64,000 nt of DNA from Mesorhizobium sp. ZC-5 (GTDB lineage: Bacteria; Pseudomonadota; Alphaproteobacteria; Rhizobiales; Rhizobiaceae). The notes beneath the pieces were generated by a model. It saw only the letters and a program-made list of their open reading frames with translations. It did not search any database and was not told the origin of the DNA. Numbering within the stretch: position 1 is the first letter of the stretch; every line of letters begins with the position of its first letter. Shown here in pieces: positions 8,624 through 19,067 of this stretch. Made by a program: the position numbers and the translations under genes. The stretch spans positions 124,001 to 188,000 of the forward strand of contig NZ_JAOWPT010000005.1 of the NCBI RefSeq assembly GCF_025753855.1, given 5' to 3'.

Positions 8624-9553
8624 ATGAGCAGTCCTACCCTTGTCAATCAGGTCATCCCGGACGCCGACGTCGTGCCCCTTACGGCGCGCGTCGGCGCGGA
8701 AATCAGGAACGTCCGTCTGGACGATGACCTGCCGAAGGCCGTCATTGCCGCGATCAACCAGCAGCTGCTGCGCCACAAGGTCGTCTTCTTCCGCGACCAG
8801 GCCCATCTTGACGATGCGGCGCAGGAAGCGTTCGCCCAGCGTTTGGGCGATCTCGTTCCGCACCCGACACAGGGCGCCGTGCAGGGCACATCCTCCATTC
8901 TGGCGCTCGATTCCAGCCGCGGCGGGGGCAGGGCGGACCAGTGGCATACCGATGTCACCTTCGTGGACGCCTATCCGAAATTCTCGGTCCTTCGCGGGGT
9001 TGTTATCCCGGAGGCGGGCGGCGACACGATCTGGTCGAACACGCACGCGGCCTATCTGAGTCTACCGGAGCCGTTGCGGCTGCTCGCCGACAATTTATGG
9101 GCGGTTCACAGCAACGTTTATGACTACGCCGCGGTTCGCCCTCGCGCCACCGCTGACGAGAAAAAGCATTTCGAGGAGGTTTTCACCTCGACCGTCTATG
9201 AGACCGAACATCCCGTCGTGCGGGTCCATCCCGAAACGGGAGAGCGGTCGCTGCTGCTCGGCAATTTCGTGCAGCGGCTGGTCGGTCTGTCGAAAAGCGA
9301 CTCCGCGCGCCTCTACGAAGTCTTCCAATCCTATGTGACAGCCCCCGAAAACACCGTGCGCTGGCGCTGGCGCGCCGGCGACGTCGCCATCTGGGACAAC
9401 CGCGCGACACAGCACTACGCCGTCAACGACTATGGCGACCAGCACAGGGTGGTCCGCCGAGCGACCGTCGATGGTGACGTTCCGGTCAGCGTGGATGGCC
9501 GCCGCAGCGTCACCCACGTCAAGGCGGAGAAGCCGGCCGCCCGCGCGGCCTGA
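8624..9553 (+). CDS. TauD/TfdA-family 2-oxoglutarate dioxygenase, AtsK-like
   Basis: A non-haem Fe(II)/2-oxoglutarate-dependent oxygenase that probably cleaves sulfonates or alkyl sulfate esters to release sulfur. The ATG at 8624 gives 309 residues and has GCGAGG about 7 bases upstream; the frame extends 14 codons further but without support. The iron triad is visible: H108 and D110 in QWHTDVTF and the distal H264 in ATQHYAV; the 2-oxoglutarate-binding Arg is in HRVVRRATV. The tail 'NDYGDQHRVVRRATVDGDVPV' looks more like alkylsulfatase AtsK than taurine dioxygenase TauD. No sulfonate transporter is adjacent, so the substrate is uncertain. Confidence 0.85.
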   Translation: MSSPTLVNQVIPDADVVPLTARVGAEIRNVRLDDDLPKAVIAAINQQLLRHKVVFFRDQAHLDDAAQEAFAQRLGDLVPHPTQGAVQGTSSILALDSSRGGGRADQWHTDVTFVDAYPKFSVLRGVVIPEAGGDTIWSNTHAAYLSLPEPLRLLADNLWAVHSNVYDYAAVRPRATADEKKHFEEVFTSTVYETEHPVVRVHPETGERSLLLGNFVQRLVGLSKSDSARLYEVFQSYVTAPENTVRWRWRAGDVAIWDNRATQHYAVNDYGDQHRVVRRATVDGDVPVSVDGRRSVTHVKAEKPAARAA

Positions 9554-9554
9554 G

Positions 9555-9589
9555 TTCGACGGGCTGGTGCCGCGCACCAGCCCGTCGAA
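9555..9589. terminator. bidirectional hairpin between dioxygenase and gcvP
   Basis: A perfect 15-bp inverted repeat (TTCGACGGGCTGGTG / CACCAGCCCGTCGAA) with a five-base loop fills the 40-base gap between the convergent stops. It is a strong structure for both transcripts, although no T-run flanks it. Confidence 0.75.
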
Positions 9590-9593
9590 TGGC

Positions 9594-12413
<2,820 letters not shown>

Positions 12414-12428
12414 GGTGTCGTGTCCTGC

Positions 12429-12797
12429 TTATCCGACCAGCTTTTTATAGGCGGCTTCGTCCATCAGACCGGACAGCTGCCCTTCGTCGGCGAGTTTCAT
12501 CTTCCACAGCCAGCCGTCGCCGGTAGCCGCGGAATTGACCAGCGCCGGGTCGGATGACAGCGCGGCATTGGATTCGGTGATTTCGCCGTCCGCCGGCGCA
12601 TAGACGTCCGATGCCGCCTTGACCGATTCGACGACGACCGCGGCATCCCCCTTCTTGAGCTGCCGGCCGGCTTCCGGCAGTTCGACGAAAACCAGGTCGC
12701 CGAGCTGTTCCTGCGCGTAGTCGGTGATGCCCACGGTGGCGATGCCGTTTTCGACGCGGATCCATTCGTGGTCTTCGGTGAAATAGGTCGTTGCCAT
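12429..12797 (-). CDS. gcvH: glycine cleavage system H protein
   Basis: The lipoyl carrier that shuttles the aminomethyl intermediate between P, T and L proteins. Its 122 residues span the whole fold: [36 protein letters not shown], then the lipoylation loop [13 protein letters not shown], where Lys60 takes lipoate, and the C-terminal [12 protein letters not shown]. It lies 6 bases after gcvT and 15 bases before gcvP in a single transcription unit. Confidence 0.97.
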   Translation of the reverse strand: MATTYFTEDHEWIRVENGIATVGITDYAQEQLGDLVFVELPEAGRQLKKGDAAVVVESVKAASDVYAPADGEITESNAALSSDPALVNSAATGDGWLWKMKLADEGQLSGLMDEAAYKKLVG

Positions 12798-12803
12798 AGG
12801 GAC

Positions 12804-13904
12804 TTATCCTTTGCGGTAGCGGTGCTGCGTGAAGGGAAGGGTGTGAACGTCGACCGGAATGCGGTTGCCGCGCACGTCGGCGAAGAGTTTGGTTCCAGGC
12901 TTGGCGAGCAGTGTGGCCACATAACCCATGGCGACCGGGTGGCCGGCCGACGGGCCGAAGCCGCCGGAGGTGACGCGTCCGGCCGGATTGCCCGCCTCGT
13001 CGATGACAACGGTGCCGCCGCGCACCGGCTGGCGGCCCTCGGCCTTCAGCCCGACGCGCTTTTCAGCCGGGCCGTCGGCAACGATTTTGCGCAACGCTTC
13101 GGCCCCGATGAAGGTGCCGTCGGCGCGCAGGTCCTTGGGGATAGCCCACATCAGGCTGGCGCTCGCCGGGTCGGTGTCGGGGGTGATGTCGTTGCCATGC
13201 AGGCAGAGACCTGCCTCGAGCCGCAGGCTGTCGCGTGCGGCAAGGCCGATCCACATCAGGCGGTCGTCGGCGAGCAGCTTTTCGGCAAGTTTCCGGGCGT
13301 CATCTGCCGGCAGCCCGATCTCGAAACCGTCCTCGCCGGTATAGCCCGACCGGCTCATAAACCAGCCCGGATGCGGCTCGACGCCATGCATGAAGGTCAG
13401 CGAACCGGTCTCGATGCCAGCGCGTGACAGGACTGCCCAGGCCTCCGGTCCCTGGATCGCCAGGAAAACCCGGTCCAGCGGCTCGACCTTGGCATCGAAC
13501 TCCTCGGCCAACGCGGTCAGGTGCGCGACGTCGGCCACCGCATTGCCGGCGTTGGCGACCACCATGAAGCGCTGCTCGCCGAGCCGTGTGACGATCAGAT
13601 CGTCCAGTATTCCTGCGGCCTCATTCAGGAAGAACGTCAGCTTGGACTGCGAGATCTCCAGCGCATCAGGATCGAGCGGGCACGCGCGGGAAAGAAGTGC
13701 CGCGGCATCCTTGCCGGAAACCTTGATCAGCTTCATGTGGGAAATGTCGAACAGCCCGGCATGCTCGCGTGTGTGAAGGTGCTCCTTCATCACGCCGGCG
13801 GGGTAGGTGAGCGGCATCGACCACCCAGCGAAACCGCCGAAGCGGGCGCCGGCCGCGATATGCAGATCTTCAAGGGGTAGATGAAAAAGCTCTTCGCCGG
13901 TCAT
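12804..13904 (-). CDS. gcvT: glycine cleavage system T protein (aminomethyltransferase)
   Basis: Transfers the methylene carbon from aminomethyl-lipoyl-GcvH to tetrahydrofolate and releases ammonia. Its 366 residues match the family. Near the N terminus are GARFGGFAGWSMPLTYP and EHLHTREHAGLFDISHM, in which the conserved Asp of the D-I-S-H-M motif binds folate; the OB-like C-terminal barrel ends with GTKLFADVRGNRIPVDVHTLPF. The start at 13904 stands about 48 bases downstream of the riboswitch, so glycine can control expression of the whole operon. Confidence 0.96.
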   Translation of the reverse strand: MTGEELFHLPLEDLHIAAGARFGGFAGWSMPLTYPAGVMKEHLHTREHAGLFDISHMKLIKVSGKDAAALLSRACPLDPDALEISQSKLTFFLNEAAGILDDLIVTRLGEQRFMVVANAGNAVADVAHLTALAEEFDAKVEPLDRVFLAIQGPEAWAVLSRAGIETGSLTFMHGVEPHPGWFMSRSGYTGEDGFEIGLPADDARKLAEKLLADDRLMWIGLAARDSLRLEAGLCLHGNDITPDTDPASASLMWAIPKDLRADGTFIGAEALRKIVADGPAEKRVGLKAEGRQPVRGGTVVIDEAGNPAGRVTSGGFGPSAGHPVAMGYVATLLAKPGTKLFADVRGNRIPVDVHTLPFTQHRYRKG

Positions 13905-13951
13905 GACTTCTCCAGAGACGCACGCAAGCGGCCGCGCTGGCGGCCATTCCG

Positions 13952-14134
13952 TGCCCCTCTGTCTGAAGCCTGAGAGACTTGCGCAACCGGAACTCTGTCG
14001 GCGACGCTTACACCTTCGGCGCGGGGGTTTATTCCCGACTTTCCAGAGTGTCTTTCCCGTCTACGGTTCTTTTGCCTGAGAGATTTCGGGCGATTTCCCC
14101 TTCGGCGGCCGCATTCAAGCGACTCTCTCCCGCA
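13952..14134 (-). promoter_or_regulatory. tandem glycine riboswitch upstream of gcvT
   Basis: Read on the minus strand, two glycine aptamers lie in series. The first (about 14134-14040) begins CGGGAGAGAG, has CCGAAGGGG, then CTCTCAGGCAAAAGAACCG, the family signature. The second (about 14040-13952) has GACACTCTGGA, GCCGAAGGTGTAAGC and TCTCTCAGGCTTCAGACAG. A short linker joins them. In known tandem glycine riboswitches, glycine raises expression of gcv genes; the position directly before gcvT fits this role. No clear intrinsic terminator follows, so control may be at ribosome access. Confidence 0.92.
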
Positions 14135-14165
14135 AACAGGTAGGGCCGAAGCCCTCGACGAGTCG

Positions 14166-14194
14166 TGAATAGCCCATGCCCGACGGATTGTCAC
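14166..14194 (-). promoter_or_regulatory. candidate promoter of the gcvTHP operon
   Basis: On the minus strand GTGACA (14194-14189) and TATTCA (14171-14166) are spaced by exactly 17 bases, and initiation would fall about 25 bases before the first riboswitch aptamer. The -35 matches TTGACA at five positions; the -10 is weaker. Confidence 0.5.
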
Positions 14195-14362
14195 CTCCCC
14201 ACGACATCGGCGCGGAGATACGCACAATTTGTCCTGTTTCATCGCGATGTGACGATTTTCAGCATCCGTGCTGTCGCAGGCGATGACGGATGGTCCCATC
14301 CGCCTTGGCGATCGACACCTTTACGCGGCTGTCGGATCGAAGCCGTTGCCACCGCCAAAGGA

Positions 14363-14773
14363 TCAAGTGGCCAGGTCGAGCCGTTCCTCTGCGCGGTGCG
14401 CCGCGACCCTCTCGATGTCCTTCTCGATCTGTCCGATCAACTGTCCGGTCTCGAGGTGCAGCAGTTTCAGTTTTTCAAGCTGCGCGGTGACGTTTTTCAC
14501 TGTCTGTTGGCCGCCATGTTCCATGGGCGCCGTCCCGACGCCGTGCAGGACCCAGGAAATGCTGACGCCCAATATGCCGGCCAGCCGATTCAGACGTTGC
14601 GCGCCCGGCAGCGTGCGATCGCTTTCCCAGGCGTTGACCGTGGCGATCTTCACGCCGAGCCGCCAGGCGATCTCCTTGACGCTCAGTCCGGCACTCTCGC
14701 GTGCCCGTGACAGGCGTCCGCCGATCGTGTCCAAATCAGGTGTTTCTTCATAGATATTCGTGGTGTCCGACAC
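14363..14773 (-). CDS. XRE-family helix-turn-helix regulator
   Basis: A DNA-binding regulator of unknown target. I chose the GTG at 14773 (136 residues) because AGGAGG lies 8 bases upstream; an ATG at 14839 would add 22 residues without a site. Residues about 18-76 are the Cro/C1-type HTH (GGRLSRARESAGLSVKEIAWRLGVKIATVNAWESDRT), and the C-terminal 55 residues look helical (KNVTAQLEKLKLLHLETGQLIGQIEKDIERV), which fits a dimerisation coil. It is co-directional with gcvT but about 170 bases before its promoter, so there is no sign of co-transcription. Confidence 0.85.
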   Translation of the reverse strand: MSDTTNIYEETPDLDTIGGRLSRARESAGLSVKEIAWRLGVKIATVNAWESDRTLPGAQRLNRLAGILGVSISWVLHGVGTAPMEHGGQQTVKNVTAQLEKLKLLHLETGQLIGQIEKDIERVAAHRAEERLDLAT

Positions 14774-14898
14774 CCTGCCAACCTCCTGCGGTCTGTTGAT
14801 CTTTTTGCTCGCGCGCGCGGCACGGCATGTGACCAACATAGGCCGCTGAGGCTTGAGCGCAACCTTTTAAGGTCATGAAGCGGCTTCTGAAGTCGCAG

Positions 14899-15366
14899 CT
14901 AGATGTCCGAATTGATGGTGACGATCTTGACCGCCTGCTTCTTGCAGTCGTGGTCGAGACAGATTCCATTGATCCAGACCTCGCCGTCTCCGATCATGAT
15001 ACCTTGGTCATTGGCAAAGAGAGCGGCATAGGTTTCCTTCTCGATTGCCGCAACGATCTTGTCGGAAAAGACATGATCGTAATGCGACACAAAGTCTTTA
15101 CCCGATTTTATCTTCACGTCCTTGCCGCCGACGGAAACCGTGATCGGATAATGTACCATTGCTGCGACCGCGTTCTTGTCACTGGCAGAAACGGCCTTCT
15201 TCAGGTCGGTAAAGAACGAATGATAGACCTCGTGCTGCCCGAATAATTCATCAAGTTGATTGTTAATTTCTTTGTCGGATTGCGCTATGGCTGGAAGAAT
15301 AAAAGTTAAAGCGCATAGAATAGTTGCGGTAATCGACAAAATCAGCGTCTTGCTTTTCGTGATCAT
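14899..15366 (-). CDS. secreted protein of unknown function
   Basis: A 155-residue protein with a clear Sec signal (TLILSITATILCALTFILPAIA, cleavage expected after Ala28). The mature part (EINNQLDELFGQHEVYHSFFTDLKKAVSASDKNAVAAMVHYPITV) resembles the cone-shaped NTF2/SnoaL-like folds in layout, a short helical half followed by beta strands, but I do not recognise a family. Two Cys near the C terminus (CLDHDC) could form a disulfide. The coding and flanking bases are more AT-rich than the neighbours, which suggests an accessory or recently acquired gene. Confidence 0.6.
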   Translation of the reverse strand: MITKSKTLILSITATILCALTFILPAIAQSDKEINNQLDELFGQHEVYHSFFTDLKKAVSASDKNAVAAMVHYPITVSVGGKDVKIKSGKDFVSHYDHVFSDKIVAAIEKETYAALFANDQGIMIGDGEVWINGICLDHDCKKQAVKIVTINSDI

Positions 15367-15602
15367 GATTGGCCTTCATTCTCGTGGTTGCACGAGATTT
15401 GGAAAATCTCGTAGTTTGTTAGCGTCTTCTAATTTAAAATTTAATCAACTGACCCAATCTAATCTTGCCTTATACGGCACTTCCGTGCAACCTTCGGCAA
15501 GCTGAACCTTCGGGTCAGCTTAAAAACCGGATCAAAGGACTTCGCGCGGCCGACAGGGGCAGGGGACGAGCGCTGCCGCAGCCTCCGGACGGAGGGACTA
15601 AC
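15367..15602. other. AT-rich gap with a UUCG-type hairpin
   Basis: This 236-base stretch between divergent genes is AT-rich in its first 120 bases. At 15499-15521 there is an inverted repeat AAGCTGA / TCAGCTT closed by CC-TTCG-GG with one bulged A, a very stable tetraloop hairpin. It is not at the 3' end of any gene I can support, so it could be a leader structure or a remnant. Confidence 0.4.
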
Positions 15603-15788
15603 ATGTCGGATTTGTTGGTGCTTTGCTCGCCGCGACCGTCGTCGTGCCAACCCTGTCGGCTCTTCTTCGGTGGCTCTACTGTCGGACGTCTTCAGATTGC
15701 AGGCGATCATGTTCCGGCAGGCGCACAAGCGGCTCTTGATCGCAGCGATCCTGTTCGGGCCGCCATCGGCTATCGGCCATACATCTGA
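15603..15788 (+). CDS. doubtful small ORF, possibly a decayed secreted protein
   Basis: A 61-codon ORF preceded by GGAGGGA about 7 bases before the ATG. Its product (MSDLLVLCSPRP...) has no signal peptide in this frame, yet another frame between 15620 and 15661 reads ALLAATVVVPTLSA, a typical signal-peptide core ending in an SA cleavage site. A third frame from 15709 reads MFRQAHKRLLIAAILFGPPS, also signal-like. The picture fits a small secreted gene that has suffered indels. I cannot assign a function. Confidence 0.3.
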   Translation: MSDLLVLCSPRPSSCQPCRLFFGGSTVGRLQIAGDHVPAGAQAALDRSDPVRAAIGYRPYI

Positions 15789-15848
15789 CGGACAATCGGC
15801 CGCCAGCCCGCCAGCCAGTCGGAGGATGAATCATGAAACTCGCGATCT

Positions 15849-16223
15849 ATGCAATCTTTCACCACCGCTTTGCTGGTGTTCGCAGGCTGCACCGTGGACG
15901 ACTACGATGGCTGTCACGGAACAGGCTGCCTGGTCGACCAGCCCACCAGGACGAGTGGATGGGTTGATGACCGGCCGCAGTTCGACAGGAACGGCAATCC
16001 CAATTTCGATACGCGGGGCCGTTACATCGGGTGCCGGGGTGTGGGGTGTGAAGTCGACGATCCTGACGATGGGAATCAAAGCATCGACAACACCCCGCAA
16101 TACGACAAGGAAGGCAATCCGAACTTCGATACGCAAGGCAACTATCAAGGATGCCACGGCATCGGCTGCGAGGTCGACACGCCGGGGGATGACAGTTCAT
16201 CGGACGATGATGGTTCCGATTAA
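15849..16223 (+). pseudogene. Cys-repeat lipoprotein with an apparent 1-base frameshift at its signal peptide
   Basis: The open frame encodes 124 residues rich in Asp, Gly and Cys. An AGTCGGAGG site is followed 7 bases later by ATG at 15833, which reads MKLAIYAI and then leaves the frame. Removing one T from the run at 15857-15859 joins it to FTTALLVFAGC, an ideal lipoprotein signal, and to the open frame. The mature part holds near-copies of a 42-residue unit: PQFDRNGNPNFDTRGRYIGC then RGVGCEVDDP, and PQYDKEGNPNFDTQGNYQGC then HGIGCEVDTP, with a partial first copy. Each repeat carries a GC(H/R)GxGC pair. Either the gene is broken or the base is an assembly error; translation from ATG 15849 is also possible but lacks a site. 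Confidence 0.6.
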
Positions 16224-16256
16224 TGGACCCGCGGCGACGTAAGGAGGAAGCCAATT

Positions 16257-16697
16257 ATGTCTGAATTCAGCGGCTTTGTCTGGCGACATGCCAAAATCGA
16301 AATAGTGATGATCGGCCTCGCGGGACTGGGAATGACGATGACATCCGCGTTCGCCGCGAACAAAGCGTGTGATGGCGTAAAGGTCGAGGTGACGGAAGCG
16401 CGCAAGACTGAATATGCTCCTCTCGTCGCGGCGGCGATGGGCAGCAAGGTCAAGCCCGCGCAGGTGACGTTCAGTGCGATCATGGAGAGCGGCAACTGGA
16501 GCGCTGCTTACGCTTCCACGCCGGCAGCCGATGACGGCATGATGTTCTTCCAGACAGTCAACGGAAAGAAGCACTTTCGCGACGTATGGGGCGGCTATGC
16601 CGAACCCTCGGAAAAGCCTGAACTGGTGTCCTGGGCGAAGAAACTCGGAGCACCGCAAGGCCTGGCAGATTGTTTTGCCGAGACCGTTACCGAATGA
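16257..16697 (+). CDS. secreted protein of unknown function
   Basis: A 146-residue protein behind a strong AAGGAGG site. The signal is long, with a 17-residue charged leader before the core IVMIGLAGLGMTMTSAFA; cleavage after Ala is expected near residue 33. The mature domain (ACDGVKVEVTEARKTEYAPLVAAAMGSKVKPAQVTFSAIMESGNWSAAYASTP) contains two Cys and a C-terminal helix (SWAKKLGAPQGLADCF). I do not recognise the family. It is co-directional with the lipoprotein genes around it. Confidence 0.6.
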   Translation: MSEFSGFVWRHAKIEIVMIGLAGLGMTMTSAFAANKACDGVKVEVTEARKTEYAPLVAAAMGSKVKPAQVTFSAIMESGNWSAAYASTPAADDGMMFFQTVNGKKHFRDVWGGYAEPSEKPELVSWAKKLGAPQGLADCFAETVTE

Positions 16698-16752
16698 CAG
16701 TGGATCATTGCTGGCGCGATTTACGGAATCACAAACGGGAGAAACCAAACCA

Positions 16753-16998
16753 ATGAAGAAACCAGCTGTGGCACTCATGTTGGCGGGCATTCTTGCCCTG
16801 TCCGCCTGCCAGTCGTCATCGGACCCATCCGTTCAGGCCCATAATGCGGAATTCGGCTGTATTGCCGGCACGGTCGGAGGCGCGATCGTCGGTGGATTGA
16901 TCGGCAGCACGATCGGTGGCGGTTCCGGTCAGGTTATCGGCACGGCAATCGGCGTGGGCGGTGGCGGCTTCCTCGGAAATCGTCTGGCCTGTCGCTAG
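16753..16998 (+). CDS. glycine-zipper lipoprotein
   Basis: An 81-residue lipoprotein: signal MKKPAVALMLAGILALSAC with lipid-bearing Cys19, a short spacer, then a glycine-zipper segment of alternating Gly and small hydrophobic residues (GTVGGAIVGGLIGSTIGGGS and GQVIGTAIGVGGGGFLGNRL). Such zippers in the outer-membrane 17 kDa antigen and OmpA-type families insert or pack in membranes. The start at 16753 has GGGAG about 9 bases upstream. The exact role is unknown. Confidence 0.75.
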   Translation: MKKPAVALMLAGILALSACQSSSDPSVQAHNAEFGCIAGTVGGAIVGGLIGSTIGGGSGQVIGTAIGVGGGGFLGNRLACR

Positions 16999-17023
16999 GG
17001 CCGCAAAAAGAAGGGACATCAGG

Positions 17024-17377
17024 ATGAAAACAAAAATCGCGACAACTATTTCCGTCCTCCTGCTTTGCACCGCCACAGCGGCGGCGCAGCAGGCCTCGCC
17101 AATGTATGAAGGCCATCGGGACCATCTCGACACCAATGATGATGGTTCGGTGAACCAGACCGAGTATCAGGCTTTCATGACGGACGCCTTCAAGAAATTG
17201 GACACGGATCGGGACGGCAGTTTGCGCGCCGCCGATGTTGGTAAGGTGCTTACCCCGAATCAGTTTGCCGCTATAGATCGCGACGGGGACGGCAGAGCGA
17301 GCCAGACGGAATTCATGAATCAGGTCATGGCTGATTTCACCAAGGCAGATAGGAGCCGCGACGGTAAGCTCCAGTAA
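17024..17377 (+). CDS. secreted EF-hand calcium-binding protein
   Basis: A 117-residue periplasmic protein with signal MKTKIATTISVLLLCTATAA. Three complete EF-hand loops are visible: D36TNDDGSVNQTE47, D60TDRDGSLRAAD71 and D85RDGDGRASQTE96, each with Asp at positions 1, 3 and 5 or close. A fourth begins at Asp109 (DRSRDGKLQ) but the protein stops after nine residues, so that loop cannot be complete. A CGGGATTT-free, AGG-type site precedes the ATG at 17024. It probably buffers or senses Ca2+ in the envelope. Confidence 0.8.
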   Translation: MKTKIATTISVLLLCTATAAAQQASPMYEGHRDHLDTNDDGSVNQTEYQAFMTDAFKKLDTDRDGSLRAADVGKVLTPNQFAAIDRDGDGRASQTEFMNQVMADFTKADRSRDGKLQ

Positions 17378-17437
17378 CCTTTTGCAGGAGGCCGGATACG
17401 GGTGCGTTGCGGTTGCTCCGGTTGATCGGTGCTTTCA

Positions 17438-18229
17438 CTAAATCCCGCCATACCAGTCGTAGCCATTGTCTTCCCAATAACCGCCCTTGCCGCGGCCGAT
17501 CGCGGCAAAACCGTCGACCAGTTCGATCTTGTGGATGTATTTCGGCATCTTGTAGCCGAGCTGCCGTTCGACCCGCACCCGGAGCGGCGCACCGTTCTCG
17601 ACCGGCAGCGGCTTGCCGTTCAGCCCATAGGCAAGGATCGTCTGCGGGTGGCGGGCATCGATCAAGTCGACGCTGCCGTAATATTTGATGTCGCCGGACA
17701 GATCGCGGTCGATGGTGTCCAGGCAATGGAAAATCACGTAACGGGCTTGCGGCTTGACCGCGGCCTGGTCGAGCACCAGCGACAGCGGCGTTCCTGTCCA
17801 TTTGGCGATGCAGCTCCAGCCCTCGACGCAGTCGTGGCGGGTGATCTGGGTACGGGCGGGCATGTTCATCAACTGCTCGCGGCTGAGCGACAGCGGTCTT
17901 TCCACCAGCCCCGTCACCTCCAGCCGCCAATCGGCGAAATCGTTGCTCAACAGCCCCTTGTAGGTGGCGTCGTCGGGCGCTGTGACGCCGTTCGGGCGCA
18001 TCGGCTGGCGAATGTCGCTCTCCGAAAATTCCTGCGCCAGAGCCTGCCGGCCGACCAGCAGCCGCTGTGCCCGGTAGGTCAGCCCGTTGGCTCCTTCGAG
18101 GATTTGGCGCACCGCGCTGTCGGAATTGCTGACGCTGTCGAACGCGTCGCAGCCGGAGAGCGCCAGGCCCGAAGCGCCGAGCGCGGCGGAGGTGAGGAAC
18201 TTGCGGCGGCTGAGCTGGAACTTCTGCAT
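17438..18229 (-). CDS. TAT-exported molybdopterin-dependent oxidoreductase (sulfite oxidase / MsrP-like)
   Basis: A periplasmic molybdenum enzyme of 263 residues. The ATG at 18229 gives a twin-arginine signal (SRRKFLTSAALG) that also ends in a lipobox (LALSGC, Cys27), so it may be membrane anchored. The catalytic Mo-ligating Cys134 is in the family motif RHDCVEGWS, followed by KWTGTPLSLVL. It is shorter than MsrP, which carries an extra N-terminal block. It starts one base after the cytochrome b gene stop, so that protein is its likely electron partner. Substrate unknown; sulfoxides or sulfite are possible. Confidence 0.85.
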   Translation of the reverse strand: MQKFQLSRRKFLTSAALGASGLALSGCDAFDSVSNSDSAVRQILEGANGLTYRAQRLLVGRQALAQEFSESDIRQPMRPNGVTAPDDATYKGLLSNDFADWRLEVTGLVERPLSLSREQLMNMPARTQITRHDCVEGWSCIAKWTGTPLSLVLDQAAVKPQARYVIFHCLDTIDRDLSGDIKYYGSVDLIDARHPQTILAYGLNGKPLPVENGAPLRVRVERQLGYKMPKYIHKIELVDGFAAIGRGKGGYWEDNGYDWYGGI

Positions 18230-18230
18230 C

Positions 18231-19067
18231 TCATGCGCTCCCCTTGGGGCCGCTTCTTTTCGGCAGATCGGTGCGGTACCAGCCGGTGACGATCGAGCGC
18301 AGTTCGTTGAGCGGGCCGGCGGCAAGGATCATCAGCATGTGGACGATGAAAAAGCCGACGAGCAGCAGCATCACCGCAAAATGGATGGTGCGCGCCGACT
18401 GCCGGCCACCGAACAAATCGGCGATGAACGGCAGTCCGGCGTTGACGCTGGGCGACATCGCCAGTCCGGTCAGGATCATCAGCGGCAACAGGACGAACAG
18501 CACGCCGCCATAGGCGAGCTTCTGCAGCGTGTTGTAGTCGCGCGTATGGTGGAATTTCAGCCTCGCATGCGCGGCGATGTCGGCTGGCAGTTTTTTGATA
18601 TCCTCGACCTTGGGTGCCAGATCGCGCCGCAGATGCCCATTGATGACGCTCGCGGTCAGCCAGACCAGCAGTGTGCCGACCAGCACCCAGGCGAAGAAGA
18701 AATGGATGACCCGGCCCGTGCCGAGGTCCTGGTGCGACGGGATCGTCGCCCACGCCGGAAACGCCCGGCCGCGTATCTGCCCGCCCACCTCAGACAGACC
18801 GAACACGCCGGTGGTGTCGAAACGCGTTCCGAAAACCTCGGTGACGCCGCGCGGGCCGCTCTCGCCCTGGATGGTGCCGATCGCAAGCACGCTGTTGTCG
18901 AAGCCGAAGCCCGACTGCTTGCCGAGATAGAGCGCGGGATGCGCGTTGAATATCTGCAGGCCGGTGAGCAGCAGGAAGAACAGCGAGATCGCCCAGATCC
19001 AGTGCGTCAGCCGTGTCCAGCCCGATTGCCGGTAAATCAGCGTGTCGGGGTTCGATGGCGTGGTCAT
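18231..19067 (-). CDS. cytochrome b561-type membrane protein, partner of the molybdoenzyme
   Basis: A 278-residue protein with four or more membrane helices: RLTHWIWAISLFFLLLTGLQIF, VIHFFFAWVLVGTLLVWLTASV, YGGVLFVLLPLMILTGLAMS and IHFAVMLLLVGFFIVHMLMILA. The His residues in the first, second, third and fourth helices are spaced as expected for two b haems. It probably passes electrons between the quinone pool and the periplasmic molybdoprotein encoded directly downstream. The gene has a 119-base gap before fghA on the same strand. Confidence 0.82.
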   Translation of the reverse strand: MTTPSNPDTLIYRQSGWTRLTHWIWAISLFFLLLTGLQIFNAHPALYLGKQSGFGFDNSVLAIGTIQGESGPRGVTEVFGTRFDTTGVFGLSEVGGQIRGRAFPAWATIPSHQDLGTGRVIHFFFAWVLVGTLLVWLTASVINGHLRRDLAPKVEDIKKLPADIAAHARLKFHHTRDYNTLQKLAYGGVLFVLLPLMILTGLAMSPSVNAGLPFIADLFGGRQSARTIHFAVMLLLVGFFIVHMLMILAAGPLNELRSIVTGWYRTDLPKRSGPKGSA

